Virus record (IMG/VR): IMGVR_UViG_3300033146_003955
Location: 1 to 64,000 of that record
Reading direction: 5' to 3' (one strand)
From: a virus
Length of the DNA stretch: 64,000 nucleotides
The notes under the pieces are model-generated. The model made no database searches. It saw only the letters and a program-made list of their open reading frames with translations, and was not told the DNA's origin. The position numbers were made by a program, and so were the translations under genes. This document shows positions 45,590-53,580 of this stretch, piece by piece; position 1 is the first letter of the stretch; each line of letters starts with the position of its first letter.

Positions 45590-46097
45590 GCCTAAACCAT
45601 TTATAAAGCCATGGAAGGTACCAAATACTAATAATGTTAGTTCTAATATAGAACGTCTTCTTATTGATATAATAAAAAAATACCCTTATGATATTCCACA
45701 TGAACAGCTTGTTGCAGAGTTTGGTTTTGAACTGAAGATGTTGGATAAAGAAAAAAGCAAGGTTGGCGGTTCATACGATTTTAGAAATAAAGTTATAAAT
45801 ATAGTCGATTATTGGGAAGAATATAATGAGAGTACCTTCTGCCATGAATTCTCCCACCTTCTCCAAGATGTAGCAGATGAAAGTGATTTCTATAAAGATT
45901 ATAATAGAGGCAATACTCTTTTCTCACAAACAGTGAGACAGGAACAAGATGCTTGCAATATAAGCCTTCTTGTTTGGGAGTGGCTATACCCGGGGAAACC
46001 TTATTCTAAGTACTTAGTACCTTATTATGAAGCAGAAAGTATAAAATGGTTGGGCGAATATTATGCTCCTTATTTTGAAAATGATCTCCTAGCTTAG
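45582..46097 (+). CDS. HExxH zinc metallopeptidase-like protein
   Basis: A 171-residue protein from TTG 45582, overlapping the previous gene by eight bases. Motif FCHEFSHLLQD is a zincin HExxH site; the downstream RQEQDACNIS provides a likely third ligand Glu, as in ImmA/IrrE-like M78 and related peptidases. No signal peptide. ImmA-type peptidases cut regulators, so a regulatory role is possible but unproven. Ends with TAG overlapping the next GCATA motif. Confidence 0.7.
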   Translation: MYKPKPFIKPWKVPNTNNVSSNIERLLIDIIKKYPYDIPHEQLVAEFGFELKMLDKEKSKVGGSYDFRNKVINIVDYWEEYNESTFCHEFSHLLQDVADESDFYKDYNRGNTLFSQTVRQEQDACNISLLVWEWLYPGKPYSKYLVPYYEAESIKWLGEYYAPYFENDLLA

Positions 46098-46110
46098 CAT
46101 ACTTAAATAG
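46097..46110 (+). promoter_or_regulatory. GCATA-type motif (GCATACTTAAATAG)
   Basis: Copy of the recurrent motif 26 bases before the start at 46123, directly at the end of the upstream gene. Confidence 0.5.
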
Positions 46111-46122
46111 AGAGGTGATAAA

Positions 46123-46746
46123 ATGGTGAAAAATTATAAATCAAATAAATTTGTTCATAAAATTGAAATGAATTTAGCGAATATATCTGTTAAACCTACA
46201 GATAAATTTCAATTAATAAAGGCATACTATGATATTAATTGTTTTGATTGTGAATTATGCGGACATAAAAATGTTATGAATGCTTTTGAAGTAAAAAATC
46301 TCAAAACAAATAAAATAATTAAGGTAGGTTCTGAGTGTATACAACATTTTTCTGATAAAGGTGTCGATATAGATATTGCGCAAGGCCTTATGCGGAGAGT
46401 AATATCTGCATCCAATAAAGCTCGTCGTGATTTAAAGCGAAAGTTAGGTTATGAAGCTTTCTACTCCCTTCCAGAAAAAGAAAAAGCTACTGTAAAACCC
46501 TGGGATATTAGAGATAAAGCTGATGAACTTGGTAAAGAAGCTTATAAAAAATTGGATAGAAAGGTTAAACAGGAATTGGTCGTGAATGAATATCTTATTC
46601 TTCAAACTAAAGAACTTTTAGCTAATGTTGCTTATAACAATTCCATTCTTACAGAAGAGGATATTGAATTAATTTTTCAATTAGATATGCAAGAGGACAT
46701 GGACAAAGCACTTGTGACGAAGGAGAGAATGACTAAACGCAACTAA
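46123..46746 (+). CDS. Zinc-finger protein of phage type
   Basis: A 207-residue protein with one Cys4-like site: CFDCELCGHKN, followed by VGSECIQHF. The form C..CG.....V.....T....VG..C resembles small zinc-binding domains in many phage proteins. The rest is helical and basic (SNKARRDLKRKLGYEAFYSLPEKEKA). GAGGTG precedes ATG 46123. Possible nucleic-acid-binding role; not demonstrated. Confidence 0.6.
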   Translation: MVKNYKSNKFVHKIEMNLANISVKPTDKFQLIKAYYDINCFDCELCGHKNVMNAFEVKNLKTNKIIKVGSECIQHFSDKGVDIDIAQGLMRRVISASNKARRDLKRKLGYEAFYSLPEKEKATVKPWDIRDKADELGKEAYKKLDRKVKQELVVNEYLILQTKELLANVAYNNSILTEEDIELIFQLDMQEDMDKALVTKERMTKRN

Positions 46747-46757
46747 AGGAGTACTAC

Positions 46758-47390
46758 ATGGATTTGTACCAACTGTATAAAAGCATTAAAGTAGATATTG
46801 ATATAAAATTAGATGAGTTTAGCAGGTTATGGGATGAAGGGACGGATGATGATATTTTCAAGGAAATGGTTTTCTGTATGTGTACTCCACAGACTAGTGC
46901 TCGTAAGGGGTGGGAAGCTGCTACGCAATTAGAAGAATTAAATTACTTCTATAACGGTCATTTTGAGGAAATTGCTTGCACTATAAAAGATGCTGGCATA
47001 CGTTTTCATAAAAATAAGGCTAAGTACGTTCTCTCAAATAGAAATAAATTTATACCCTCTACTAAATCAATTATTCTTAAATATATAAATGGAAATATAT
47101 TAAATGCCAGAAATAATTTGGTAGATGATGTGACGGGGTGGGGTATGAAGGAAGCATCTCATTTCTTAAGAAATATAGGTTTCGGTTCTGAGGTATGCAT
47201 TCTTGATCGTCATGTTATGAGGCGGTTAAAAGAGTATGGTGTTATTACAGCAATTCCTAAAGTCTTAACTAAAAATGCTTATCTGGAGATTGAAGTTGAT
47301 ATGAAGCATTTTGCTTTGGAACAGGAGATACCTGTTGATGCTTTAGATTTTGTTTTCTGGTATCAATCTAAGGGCGAATTTTTTAAATAG
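46758..47390 (+). CDS. 8-oxoguanine DNA glycosylase/lyase, Ogg2 type
   Basis: A 210-residue base-excision-repair enzyme of the HhH-GPD superfamily. Clear family signatures: EMVFCMCTPQTSARKGWEA, GIRFHKNKAKYV, the helix-hairpin-helix segment TGWGMKEASHFLRNIGFG with catalytic Lys131, and ILDRHVMRRL with Asp150. The ending DALDFVFWYQSKGEFFK is also typical. Ogg2 is known mainly from archaea and some thermophilic and anaerobic bacteria. It should remove 8-oxoguanine and nick the strand. AAAGGAG upstream; same transcription unit as 46123. Confidence 0.93.
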   Translation: MDLYQLYKSIKVDIDIKLDEFSRLWDEGTDDDIFKEMVFCMCTPQTSARKGWEAATQLEELNYFYNGHFEEIACTIKDAGIRFHKNKAKYVLSNRNKFIPSTKSIILKYINGNILNARNNLVDDVTGWGMKEASHFLRNIGFGSEVCILDRHVMRRLKEYGVITAIPKVLTKNAYLEIEVDMKHFALEQEIPVDALDFVFWYQSKGEFFK

Positions 47391-47505
47391 AATAGTTAAA
47401 GTGATATCAGTTGGTAAAAAAGGTAGTTGGTAACCAATATGTCACTATGCTCTTGAGTGAAAGATTGGAAATTTGAAATAAAAAATATAAAGTTGAGGAG
47501 TTGAT

Positions 47506-47745
47506 GTGATTATTAGAGAAAAACAGAAGGTAGAAAGAACAATAGCGCTTAAGATTAAATGTGATATTTGTGGGAAGGAGTATAGTCTTCTTACAGATGA
47601 TAATTTGGAAGCTCAAGAATTTGTATATATAGAATTTGAAGCTGGATACGGTACAATCTTTGAAGATGGTGAAAATTATGAATTGCATATGTGCCAGCAT
47701 TGTCTGAAAGAGAAATTGGGTAAATATTTAAGGAGAGTAGAATGA
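47506..47745 (+). CDS. Small zinc-ribbon protein
   Basis: A 79-residue protein from GTG 47506 (GAGGAG upstream), with CDICGKEY and later HMCQHCLKEKLG: two CxxC knuckles about 50 residues apart, a zinc-ribbon pattern often found in phages. The 115-base gap before it contains an imperfect inverted repeat (AGTGAtat...atgTCACT, 47400-47447). Function unknown. Confidence 0.65.
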   Translation: MIIREKQKVERTIALKIKCDICGKEYSLLTDDNLEAQEFVYIEFEAGYGTIFEDGENYELHMCQHCLKEKLGKYLRRVE

Positions 47746-47948
47746 TTAGAATATGGATTTTTTTAGGACTTGCAGTTTTAGTTTTAGGAATAGTAACGGT
47801 CGCAAGGAGGATGTGGAAGAGAGCATCTGTAGAGCAGAAGCTTGAAGATGATACTATTGATATGGAGAATTACAATAGAATTAAAGACATCGATTTAAAT
47901 GAAGTTAAAAAACGTAAAGAGAAAGTAAAAAAGTACAAAAATTCATAA
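47742..47948 (+). CDS. Single-pass membrane protein
   Basis: A 68-residue protein with an N-terminal membrane helix (IWIFLGLAVLVLGIVTVA) followed by a charged cytoplasmic-type tail (RRMWKRASVEQKLEDD, KKRKEKVKKYK). It overlaps the zinc-ribbon gene by four bases and precedes the SPFH gene, so it could be a partner of that membrane scaffold protein. Confidence 0.6.
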   Translation: MIRIWIFLGLAVLVLGIVTVARRMWKRASVEQKLEDDTIDMENYNRIKDIDLNEVKKRKEKVKKYKNS

Positions 47949-47954
47949 AAAGGT

Positions 47955-47970
47955 GCATAATTAAATATAC
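47955..47970 (+). promoter_or_regulatory. GCATA-type motif (GCATAATTAAATATAC)
   Basis: Copy of the recurrent motif 39 bases before the GTG start of the SPFH gene. Confidence 0.6.
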
Positions 47971-47993
47971 AAAGAAATATTTAGGAGTGAAGA

Positions 47994-48713
47994 GTGAAGA
48001 AAATTATTATCCTGGCTGGAGCAATTATTGCGATTATACTTGTGATATCAATTGGTGGAAGTATTTTCTCCACCGTAGACGGTGGAGAAGTTATTGTTAA
48101 ACAGGCGGCAGTTACTGGTGATTTAACCATCTATACCGATGAAGGTTTATTTATGAGGATGTTTGGTAAGTTGACTAGATATTACAGAACTTATGATACC
48201 TATCTTTCTAAAGACCCTCTTGATGGTGGTAAAGGTATGGAAACTATGCCAACTACTGTAAGATTTGGAGATGGTGGTACAGCAGAAATTGGTTCCGTAA
48301 CTCAGTGGAGATTACCTCTTATTGATGAGCCTGTAACTAAAATACATAGAAACTTTCGTTCATCTATTGCCCTTCAGGCTCAGGTACGACAGTGGATTAT
48401 AGATGTTGAAAAGCAGACTGCTTCTATTTTTAAAGCAGATGAAACATACTCAACAAGACGTGGTGAGTTTGCACAGCTTATATCTGACCAAATTGTAAAT
48501 GGTCTTTATCAGACTGAAACTGTTCAAGTTGAAGTTGCAACTAATGAAGTTGATGAAGATGGTATAGTAATTATGTCTATGTCTAATAGAACAGTTATTA
48601 AAAGAGACAAAGACGGTACACCTTTTATTGTAAAAATTGGTATATTTAAAGAGTACGGCCTTGAATTGGTAAACCATACTTTAAAAGATATCGATCAACT
48701 TCAGGGTCGCGTT
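47994..48713 (+). CDS. SPFH/band-7 domain protein, exon 1
   Basis: First 240 codons of a split gene, from GTG 47994 (TAGGAG upstream). A membrane anchor (IIILAGAIIAIILVISIGGSIF) is followed by an SPFH/prohibitin-like domain: FSTVDGGEVIVKQAAVTGDLTIYTDEG, TVRFGDGGTAEIGSVTQWRLPL and a final VKIGIFKEYGLELVNHTLKDIDQLQGRV. Such proteins oligomerise on membranes. The frame meets TAG two codons after the proposed splice site GTT|GCATAG. Joined to 49831-50358 it gives a 415-residue protein of normal family shape. Exon limits are inferred from frame, P1 pairing and terminal G. Confidence 0.88.
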
Positions 48714-49830
48714 GCATAGAAATATGTGAATGAAAAGCTGTTTATATGCTGGAACCCCCTAAAGCCTTAATGCCGAAACAGTAATTGGAAACGATAAGCT
48801 GAGAGGAGCGAGAGCAGAAAAAAGTTTAAGGATTTTATCGGAGTTAAAAAATACTGATAAAGTATAATGGGAAATCAGCAGAGAAATTACCGTAAAAACC
48901 TGTAATAAAATAAAATTTCATGTAAGATAATTATATGAAAAGAATAGACTACGACGATACAGTTAGACAATTGATCTTTGATAGCTATAGAGAAGGGAAA
49001 TCAACAAGAGTTATAGCAGAAAATGTTGGTGTAAGTTTTCAAACAATAAACCGTTTTTTAAAAAGAGAAGGTGTAGTTTTGAGAACAACAAAAGAAACTT
49101 CGAGACGATATAGTTTTAACACTTCATTTTTTAATAAAATTGATAATGAAGAAAAAGCGTATTGGTTGGGTTTTATTTATGCTGATGGTTATTTAATTGA
49201 AAATCAACATAATGGTTTAGGTATAACTTTAGGAATAAAAGATAAAAATCATTTAGTAAAATTTAATGAAAGTTTATCATCAAATCATCCTGTAAAAGAA
49301 TACAGAGGAAAATCGGCTTATTCAAAATCTGGTTTTGTGAATTTCTGCAGAGTACATTTAATGGGTGAAGAAGTAAAAAATCAAGTAAAAAAACTTGGTG
49401 TCATTCCTAATAAAACTAAATTTTTAACGTTTCCAAATGATACAATAATTTCGAGTAATTTAATAAGTCATTTTATTCGTGGTTATTTTGACGGAGATGG
49501 TTGTATACATTTAGATAAATCAAATTGCTTCAGAGTAATTCTTGCTGGACAAAAAGTATTCCTTGATGTTATAGTTGAAAAACTTAACATTAAAGAATAT
49601 ACTATGAAAGAGCGTCAAGGTTGTTTCGAGTTGCAAATAAATAAACAAAAAAATATGAATGATTTTTTGTCTAAAATCTATTCAAACTCTACTATTTATT
49701 TAGATAGAAAATATAATTTATTTATTACAGGTTTACGGTAAACTCTCAACGACTACCATACGGCTATCCGAAAGGATAATGGTATAGTCTACTCCCTATT
49801 TTAAATATCTCGAAAGAGAGGGTATAAAGG
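48714..49830 (+). other. Group I intron in SPFH gene
   Basis: A 1117-base intron interrupting the SPFH gene. TTGCATA (48712-48718) can pair with TATGTGA across a GAAA loop to form P1, with the U.G pair at the splice site after 48713. Near the 3' end the conserved R box TCAACGACTA (49746-49755) and S box GGTATAGTCTA (49781-49791) form P7 around a CTATCC-GAAA-GGAT hairpin (P8). A Q-like AATGGGAAATC lies upstream near 48868. The last base is G. The gene-free 5' part (48714-48934) is structured intron core, and an endonuclease gene fills the loop between Q and R. Confidence 0.88.
48935..49741 (+). CDS. LAGLIDADG homing endonuclease in intron
   Basis: A 268-residue intron-encoded endonuclease. 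Two LAGLIDADG motifs: AYWLGFIYADGYL (about residue 75) and HFIRGYFDGDGCI (about 180). Ahead of them is a resolvase-like helix-turn-helix (REGKSTRVIAENVGVSFQTINRFLKREG), an accessory DNA-binding module. It would cut intronless SPFH alleles and so spread the intron. Its stop lies four bases before the intron R box, a compact arrangement. The 17 bases up to its start match those before the gene at 69. Confidence 0.93.
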   Translation: MKRIDYDDTVRQLIFDSYREGKSTRVIAENVGVSFQTINRFLKREGVVLRTTKETSRRYSFNTSFFNKIDNEEKAYWLGFIYADGYLIENQHNGLGITLGIKDKNHLVKFNESLSSNHPVKEYRGKSAYSKSGFVNFCRVHLMGEEVKNQVKKLGVIPNKTKFLTFPNDTIISSNLISHFIRGYFDGDGCIHLDKSNCFRVILAGQKVFLDVIVEKLNIKEYTMKERQGCFELQINKQKNMNDFLSKIYSNSTIYLDRKYNLFITGLR

Positions 49831-50358
49831 TATGATGAAACTATTGATGCTCTTATTTCACAGAAGAAAAAAGCAGAACAGGAAAAAGCGGTAGCTATTA
49901 CAAATGCTGAAAAAGCTCGACAGGATGCTATTACAGCAGTTGAAAAAGGTAAAGCTGATGTAGCCCAAGCTGAAGCTGAGGAATTAGTAAGTAAAATCCG
50001 CGCAACCACTACAGCACAGAAAAATAAAGAAGTTGCAGAGTTGAAAGGACAGCAGGAGCTTGAAGTTGCTCGTCTTGGTAGATTAGCTGCTGCTGAAAAT
50101 GCAGCTAAAGAACTAGAACTTAAGAAAGCAGATGCTGAAGGTGCTGCATTGTTGGTGAAAGCTGGACTTACTCCACTTGATGCTGCCAATATTCAGAAAG
50201 AAACAGCTATTGGAGTTGCAAGAGAGTTAGCTAAGATGAATGTTCCCCAGATATTTATAGCTGGTGGTAGTGACGGTGGTACTACGGCTGACCCATTTAC
50301 AGCGGTTGGTCTTCAGGCTATGTTAGACATAACAGCAAGTATGGCAAAGACAAAATAA
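49831..50358 (+). CDS. SPFH/band-7 protein, exon 2 (coiled-coil tail)
   Basis: The remaining 175 residues of the split SPFH protein, starting YDETIDALISQKKKAEQEKAV in frame with exon 1 after splicing. It is a long Ala/Glu/Lys coiled coil (NAEKARQDAITAVEKGKADVAQAEAEEL) ending in a Gly-rich segment FIAGGSDGGTTADPF and a last helix. This is the usual flotillin/prohibitin layout. There is no start codon near 49831; an internal ATG at 50041 is not needed. A strong terminator follows. Confidence 0.88.
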   Translation, partial: YDETIDALISQKKKAEQEKAVAITNAEKARQDAITAVEKGKADVAQAEAEELVSKIRATTTAQKNKEVAELKGQQELEVARLGRLAAAENAAKELELKKADAEGAALLVKAGLTPLDAANIQKETAIGVARELAKMNVPQIFIAGGSDGGTTADPFTAVGLQAMLDITASMAKTK

Positions 50359-50365
50359 ATAAAAT

Positions 50366-50387
50366 GAGGTCTTCGGACCTCTTTTTT
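50366..50387 (+). terminator. Intrinsic terminator after SPFH gene
   Basis: Six-base-pair stem GAGGTC/GACCTC with UUCG tetraloop followed by six T. Confidence 0.93.
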
Positions 50388-50398
50388 ATCCATTGATC

Positions 50399-50415
50399 GC
50401 ATATTTAATAATATA
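50399..50415 (+). promoter_or_regulatory. GCATA-type motif (GCATATTTAATAATATA)
   Basis: Recurrent motif directly after the SPFH terminator and 152 bases before the ribonucleotide reductase start. The leader between them is AT-rich with one small hairpin (50507-50511 with 50516-50520). I see no cobalamin riboswitch. Confidence 0.6.
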
Positions 50416-50550
50416 AAAAACGTATAAAACATCTAATTACATTTAAGTACAAAAATAAAACTTTTAATAAAAAAACTTAACCACACATTTAGAAAACATT
50501 CCTAAAGATACCACTGTATCGACAATAATATATTCAAGGGGGCTACAAGA

Positions 50551-52806
50551 GTGAGTCAGTGGAAATGGAAACAAAAATTATCTGAAGAAATATTTCATGA
50601 TAAATATATGATTAATGATGAAAAAAGTGAACAAGATGTATTTAGCGGAGTTGCTAAAGAAGTTGCTTCGGCCGAAAAAACAAAACAAAAAGTAAATGAG
50701 TGGCAACAAAAATTTTATGATGAAATTTCTACAGGAAGATTAATACCAGCAGGAAGGATTTTAGCTAATGCTAGACCAAATACCAAAATGCCATATTATA
50801 ACAATTGCTATACTATAGATATAGAAGATACTATAGAAGGTATAGGGCAATCACAACAAGAAGATTTAATAATTTCTGCTACCGGTGGAGGAGTAGGAAT
50901 TAATTTTTCTAAATTAAGACCTAAAGGTGCTTCACTATCTAAAGGTGGTAAAAGTTCTGGTGTTATATCTTTTATGAAGGGTTTCAATCAATATGCTAAG
51001 GTCATTGAAACTGGGGGATCGCGAAGAGCCGCTCATATTGGTATATTAAATATTGATCATCCAGAAATTGAAGATTTTATAGTCGCCAAGCAGGGTGATA
51101 TAAATAAAGCTTTAACACAATTCAATATTAGTGTTGGAATTACGGATGAATTCATTAATTGCGTGAAAGGTGACAAAGATTGGGATTTGAAATTTAATGG
51201 TAAAGTTTATAAAACAGTCAAAGCAAAAGATTTATATGAATTAATGACCAAAAATGCATTTGAACATAATGAACCTGGAATTCTAAATTTAGATATTATT
51301 AATAAATATAATAATGGTTATTATGATTTTAATATAGAATCTGTTAACCCATGTGGTGAAATTGTTATGCCTCCATATAGTCTATGTTGCTTATCATCTG
51401 TAAATTTAACAAAATTTATTTCTAATCCATTTACAGACCAGGCAAAATTTGACTTCGATTTATATAAAGAGACGATTAATATTGGTATAAGATTTTTAGA
51501 TAATGTATTAGATGTAACCAAATACCCGTTAGAGAAAATTGAAACTTTATCAAAGAAATGGAGAAGAGTAGGGCTAGGATTCACAGGCTTAGGCAATGTA
51601 TTTACTATGTTGAAAATTAAATATGGAAGTGAAGAATCTAAAAAATTATCACATTTATTGGGAAAAACTTTAAGAGATTATTCTTATAAGGCTTCAATTG
51701 AGTTAGCTAAAGAAAAAGGTATGTTTGATAAATGTGATACCAATAAAATAGTAAAATCAAATTTTATTAAACAATTACCTAAAGATATCGTTAAAGATAT
51801 TAAAAAATATGGATTAAGAAACATAGCATTAAACACAACCGCTCCAACAGGTGCAACATCATTATCGTTAGGAAATAATTGTTCTAGTGGAATAGAACCA
51901 ACATTTTCACTATATTACGATCGTTCTATTAGGACAGGAGTTGGAGATGAAATTAAAACAGAAAAAGTATATGATTACGCATGGTTACAATATTTAGAAT
52001 ATATGAAAAAAAATAATTTTGCTATTTCTGATACACCAGATTATTTTGTTACGACATTTGATGTAAATGAATATGATGCAATAGATATACAGGCGATATT
52101 TCAAAAATATATAGATCATAGTATAAGTAAAACATTAAACTTACCGACAGATATAACATATGAAAATTATAATAAATTATTTATGTATGCATACGATAGC
52201 GAATTAAAGGGTTTTACTACATTTAACAGTTCAGGCAGTGTACGCGGTATATTAAACACAGAAGAAAAAAAAGAATATATTAAAAGAACTGAAGCTCCTA
52301 CAAGACCAGATGAACTTGAATGTGATATTCATGAAATTACAGTACAAGGCAAAAAATTTATCATCCTTGTAGGTAAATTATATGGATCACTTTATGAAAT
52401 ATTTCTCGACTCAAATGATGATGGTACAATTGATGTTAATAATCACAAGACAGGTACTATTAAGAAAAACGGTAAAGGAAAGTATTCTTTAATAATTAAA
52501 AACGGAGTTGATAGAGTAGTTGTAGAAAACCTAGCCACATCTTTTGACGCAACATATGGAGTTTTAGCTCGTTTCATCTCTATGGGTTTAAGGCATGGTA
52601 CTCCTCTTCAATTTATAGTAGATCAATTAAATAGATCAAAACATTTCTTGGGATTTGAAAGAGCCGTAAGTAGAGTATTAAAGAAATATATTAAAGATGG
52701 TGAAATTGTTGAAACAAATGAAATATGCCCGGAATGCGGTAACAAAGAATTAAGATATCAAGAGGGATGTTTAGCATGCACATGTGGATGGAGTAAATGT
52801 TCGTAA
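50551..52806 (+). CDS. nrdJ: Class II (adenosylcobalamin-dependent) ribonucleotide reductase
   Basis: A 751-residue reductase that makes deoxynucleotides for phage replication, oxygen-independent, using vitamin B12. Signatures: PAGRILANA, NNCYTID (Cys about 85), ISATGGGVGINFSKLRPKGA, the active-site loop NPCGE (Cys268, Glu270), SLCCLSSVNL, and NTTAPTGATSLSLGNNCSSGIEP. A TSCPD-type region and a C-terminal Cys cluster (CPECGNKEL...CLACTCGWSKC) provide redox relay cysteines. Starts at GTG with AGGGGG upstream. No NrdA/NrdB or NrdD is seen nearby. Intact length is normal for the family. Confidence 0.96.
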   Translation: MSQWKWKQKLSEEIFHDKYMINDEKSEQDVFSGVAKEVASAEKTKQKVNEWQQKFYDEISTGRLIPAGRILANARPNTKMPYYNNCYTIDIEDTIEGIGQSQQEDLIISATGGGVGINFSKLRPKGASLSKGGKSSGVISFMKGFNQYAKVIETGGSRRAAHIGILNIDHPEIEDFIVAKQGDINKALTQFNISVGITDEFINCVKGDKDWDLKFNGKVYKTVKAKDLYELMTKNAFEHNEPGILNLDIINKYNNGYYDFNIESVNPCGEIVMPPYSLCCLSSVNLTKFISNPFTDQAKFDFDLYKETINIGIRFLDNVLDVTKYPLEKIETLSKKWRRVGLGFTGLGNVFTMLKIKYGSEESKKLSHLLGKTLRDYSYKASIELAKEKGMFDKCDTNKIVKSNFIKQLPKDIVKDIKKYGLRNIALNTTAPTGATSLSLGNNCSSGIEPTFSLYYDRSIRTGVGDEIKTEKVYDYAWLQYLEYMKKNNFAISDTPDYFVTTFDVNEYDAIDIQAIFQKYIDHSISKTLNLPTDITYENYNKLFMYAYDSELKGFTTFNSSGSVRGILNTEEKKEYIKRTEAPTRPDELECDIHEITVQGKKFIILVGKLYGSLYEIFLDSNDDGTIDVNNHKTGTIKKNGKGKYSLIIKNGVDRVVVENLATSFDATYGVLARFISMGLRHGTPLQFIVDQLNRSKHFLGFERAVSRVLKKYIKDGEIVETNEICPECGNKELRYQEGCLACTCGWSKCS

Positions 52807-52812
52807 GTTAAT

Positions 52813-52842
52813 AAAGAACCTCTATATATATAGAGGTTCTTT
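52813..52842 (+). terminator. Intrinsic terminator after nrdJ
   Basis: A 30-base perfect palindrome (52813-52842) with T-rich 3' side. The following 250 bases up to 53093 contain no gene except a two-codon frame, a GCATA motif and a hairpin described separately. Confidence 0.85.
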
Positions 52843-52991
52843 TGTTTTACATAAAGACAATTATATAGAATTTAAGGTTTAATAAAACGGAATACTATAA
52901 AATCAAATGATTGGTTAAGTATGAAGTCATGATTAAGATAATAAATAATTAAAACAACTTTTATAAATACGGTAATTCTTAATACTTTAAA

Positions 52992-53008
52992 GCATAATTA
53001 ATTATATA
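52992..53008 (+). promoter_or_regulatory. GCATA-type motif (GCATAATTAATTATATA)
   Basis: Strong copy of the recurrent motif, 32 bases before a two-codon frame and 102 bases before the gene at 53094. Confidence 0.6.
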
Positions 53009-53023
53009 GTAAGGAGGACAATA

Positions 53024-53080
53024 ATGTTGTAGATTAATTCATTATGAACTTATAATTTAATACAAATAAATTAAATTATA
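53024..53080 (+). promoter_or_regulatory. Minimal ORF (ATG-TTG-TAG) and leader hairpin
   Basis: AAGGAGG with ideal spacing precedes ATG TTG TAG at 53024-53032, a two-codon frame ending in amber. Downstream, TATAATTTAA (53051-53060) pairs perfectly with TTAAATTATA (53071-53080), a 10-bp stem ending exactly at the GGAG ribosome site of the gene at 53094. Together they look like a translational control leader; readthrough of the TAG would not reach a long frame. Confidence 0.45.
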
Positions 53081-53093
53081 GGAGACTATAAAA

Positions 53094-53468
53094 ATGGTAA
53101 AAATAAGTATTAAAGCAATGGCAACATTATTACGAGAAAAGAAAGAAGAACGCAAAGCAACTCAACGAGCATATTCAAAAATATATTTTAATGGCGAATT
53201 TAATTCAAAAACTTGGCTCAAACAACCTGAGAAATATCTTCAAATTAAACCAATCTTAAATAAAATGGTAGATACTCAATACCAACCTCAAACTATGAAG
53301 GAAGATTTCCGTACTCAGCACATTGTTGATTCAATGTGTAAGGGTAGAAGCATCTCCCAGATTGAGTCTAAGACTCGAGGTACTGAAGATTATAGAATAA
53401 TAAGAGAGAGGTGTTGTAGAGATGCTGTCTCCATCTTAGAAGATATGGGAAAAGAGTGGATTGATTAA
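53094..53468 (+). CDS. Hypothetical basic protein, 124 aa
   Basis: A Lys/Arg-rich protein (MVKISIKAMATLLREKKEERKATQRAYSK) with a helical C-terminal half (TQHIVDSMCKGRSISQIESKTRGTEDYRIIRERCCRDAVSILEDMG). The second half has a helix-turn-helix-like spacing, so DNA or RNA binding is possible. It has an unusual leader with a hairpin abutting the ribosome site. No family recognised. Confidence 0.6.
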   Translation: MVKISIKAMATLLREKKEERKATQRAYSKIYFNGEFNSKTWLKQPEKYLQIKPILNKMVDTQYQPQTMKEDFRTQHIVDSMCKGRSISQIESKTRGTEDYRIIRERCCRDAVSILEDMGKEWID

Positions 53469-53483
53469 GCATATTTAAAAGTA
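53469..53483 (+). promoter_or_regulatory. GCATA-type motif before tRNA
   Basis: GCATATTTAAAAGTA, starting one base after the stop of the upstream gene and 34 bases before the tRNA. A short inverted repeat with T-run (AAAGTAC...GTACCTTTTT) overlaps the 3' side. Confidence 0.5.
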
Positions 53484-53502
53484 CTTAAAGGTACCTTTTT
53501 AT

Positions 53503-53574
53503 GTCCTATTCGTCTAGTGGTAAGGCACTGGTCTCTAAAACCAGTCAACAACAGTTCGATTCTGTTATGGGACA
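53503..53574 (+). tRNA. Amber-suppressor tRNA, anticodon CUA
   Basis: Complete cloverleaf: acceptor GTCCTAT/ATGGGAC (7 bp), D stem GTCT/AGGC with loop AGTGGTA, anticodon stem CTGGT/ACCAG with loop CTCTAAA (anticodon CTA at 53535-53537, T before and AA after), variable TCAAC, T stem AACAG/CTGTT with loop TTCGATT, discriminator A at 53574; CCA is not encoded. CUA reads the UAG stop codon. The anticodon arm resembles tRNA-Trp (CTCCAAA to CTCTAAA by one change), while the D arm recalls tRNA-Gln/Glu, so the amino acid cannot be fixed. At least eight genes here end in TAG, so UAG is not simply reassigned. Confidence 0.92.
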
Positions 53575-53580
53575 CTACAT

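Noticed and set aside
47400-47447. Inverted repeat as terminator after the Ogg2 gene
   Set aside because: The stem is interrupted and there is no T-run; noted only as a possible structure.
49831-50358. Separate gene starting at ATG 50041
   Set aside because: The frame is clean coding back to 49831 and matches an SPFH C-terminal half; it is exon 2 of the split gene.
50388-50550. Cobalamin riboswitch before the B12-dependent reductase
   Set aside because: The leader has only a 5-bp hairpin and lacks the length and conserved core of a B12 riboswitch; ACCACTG alone is not enough.
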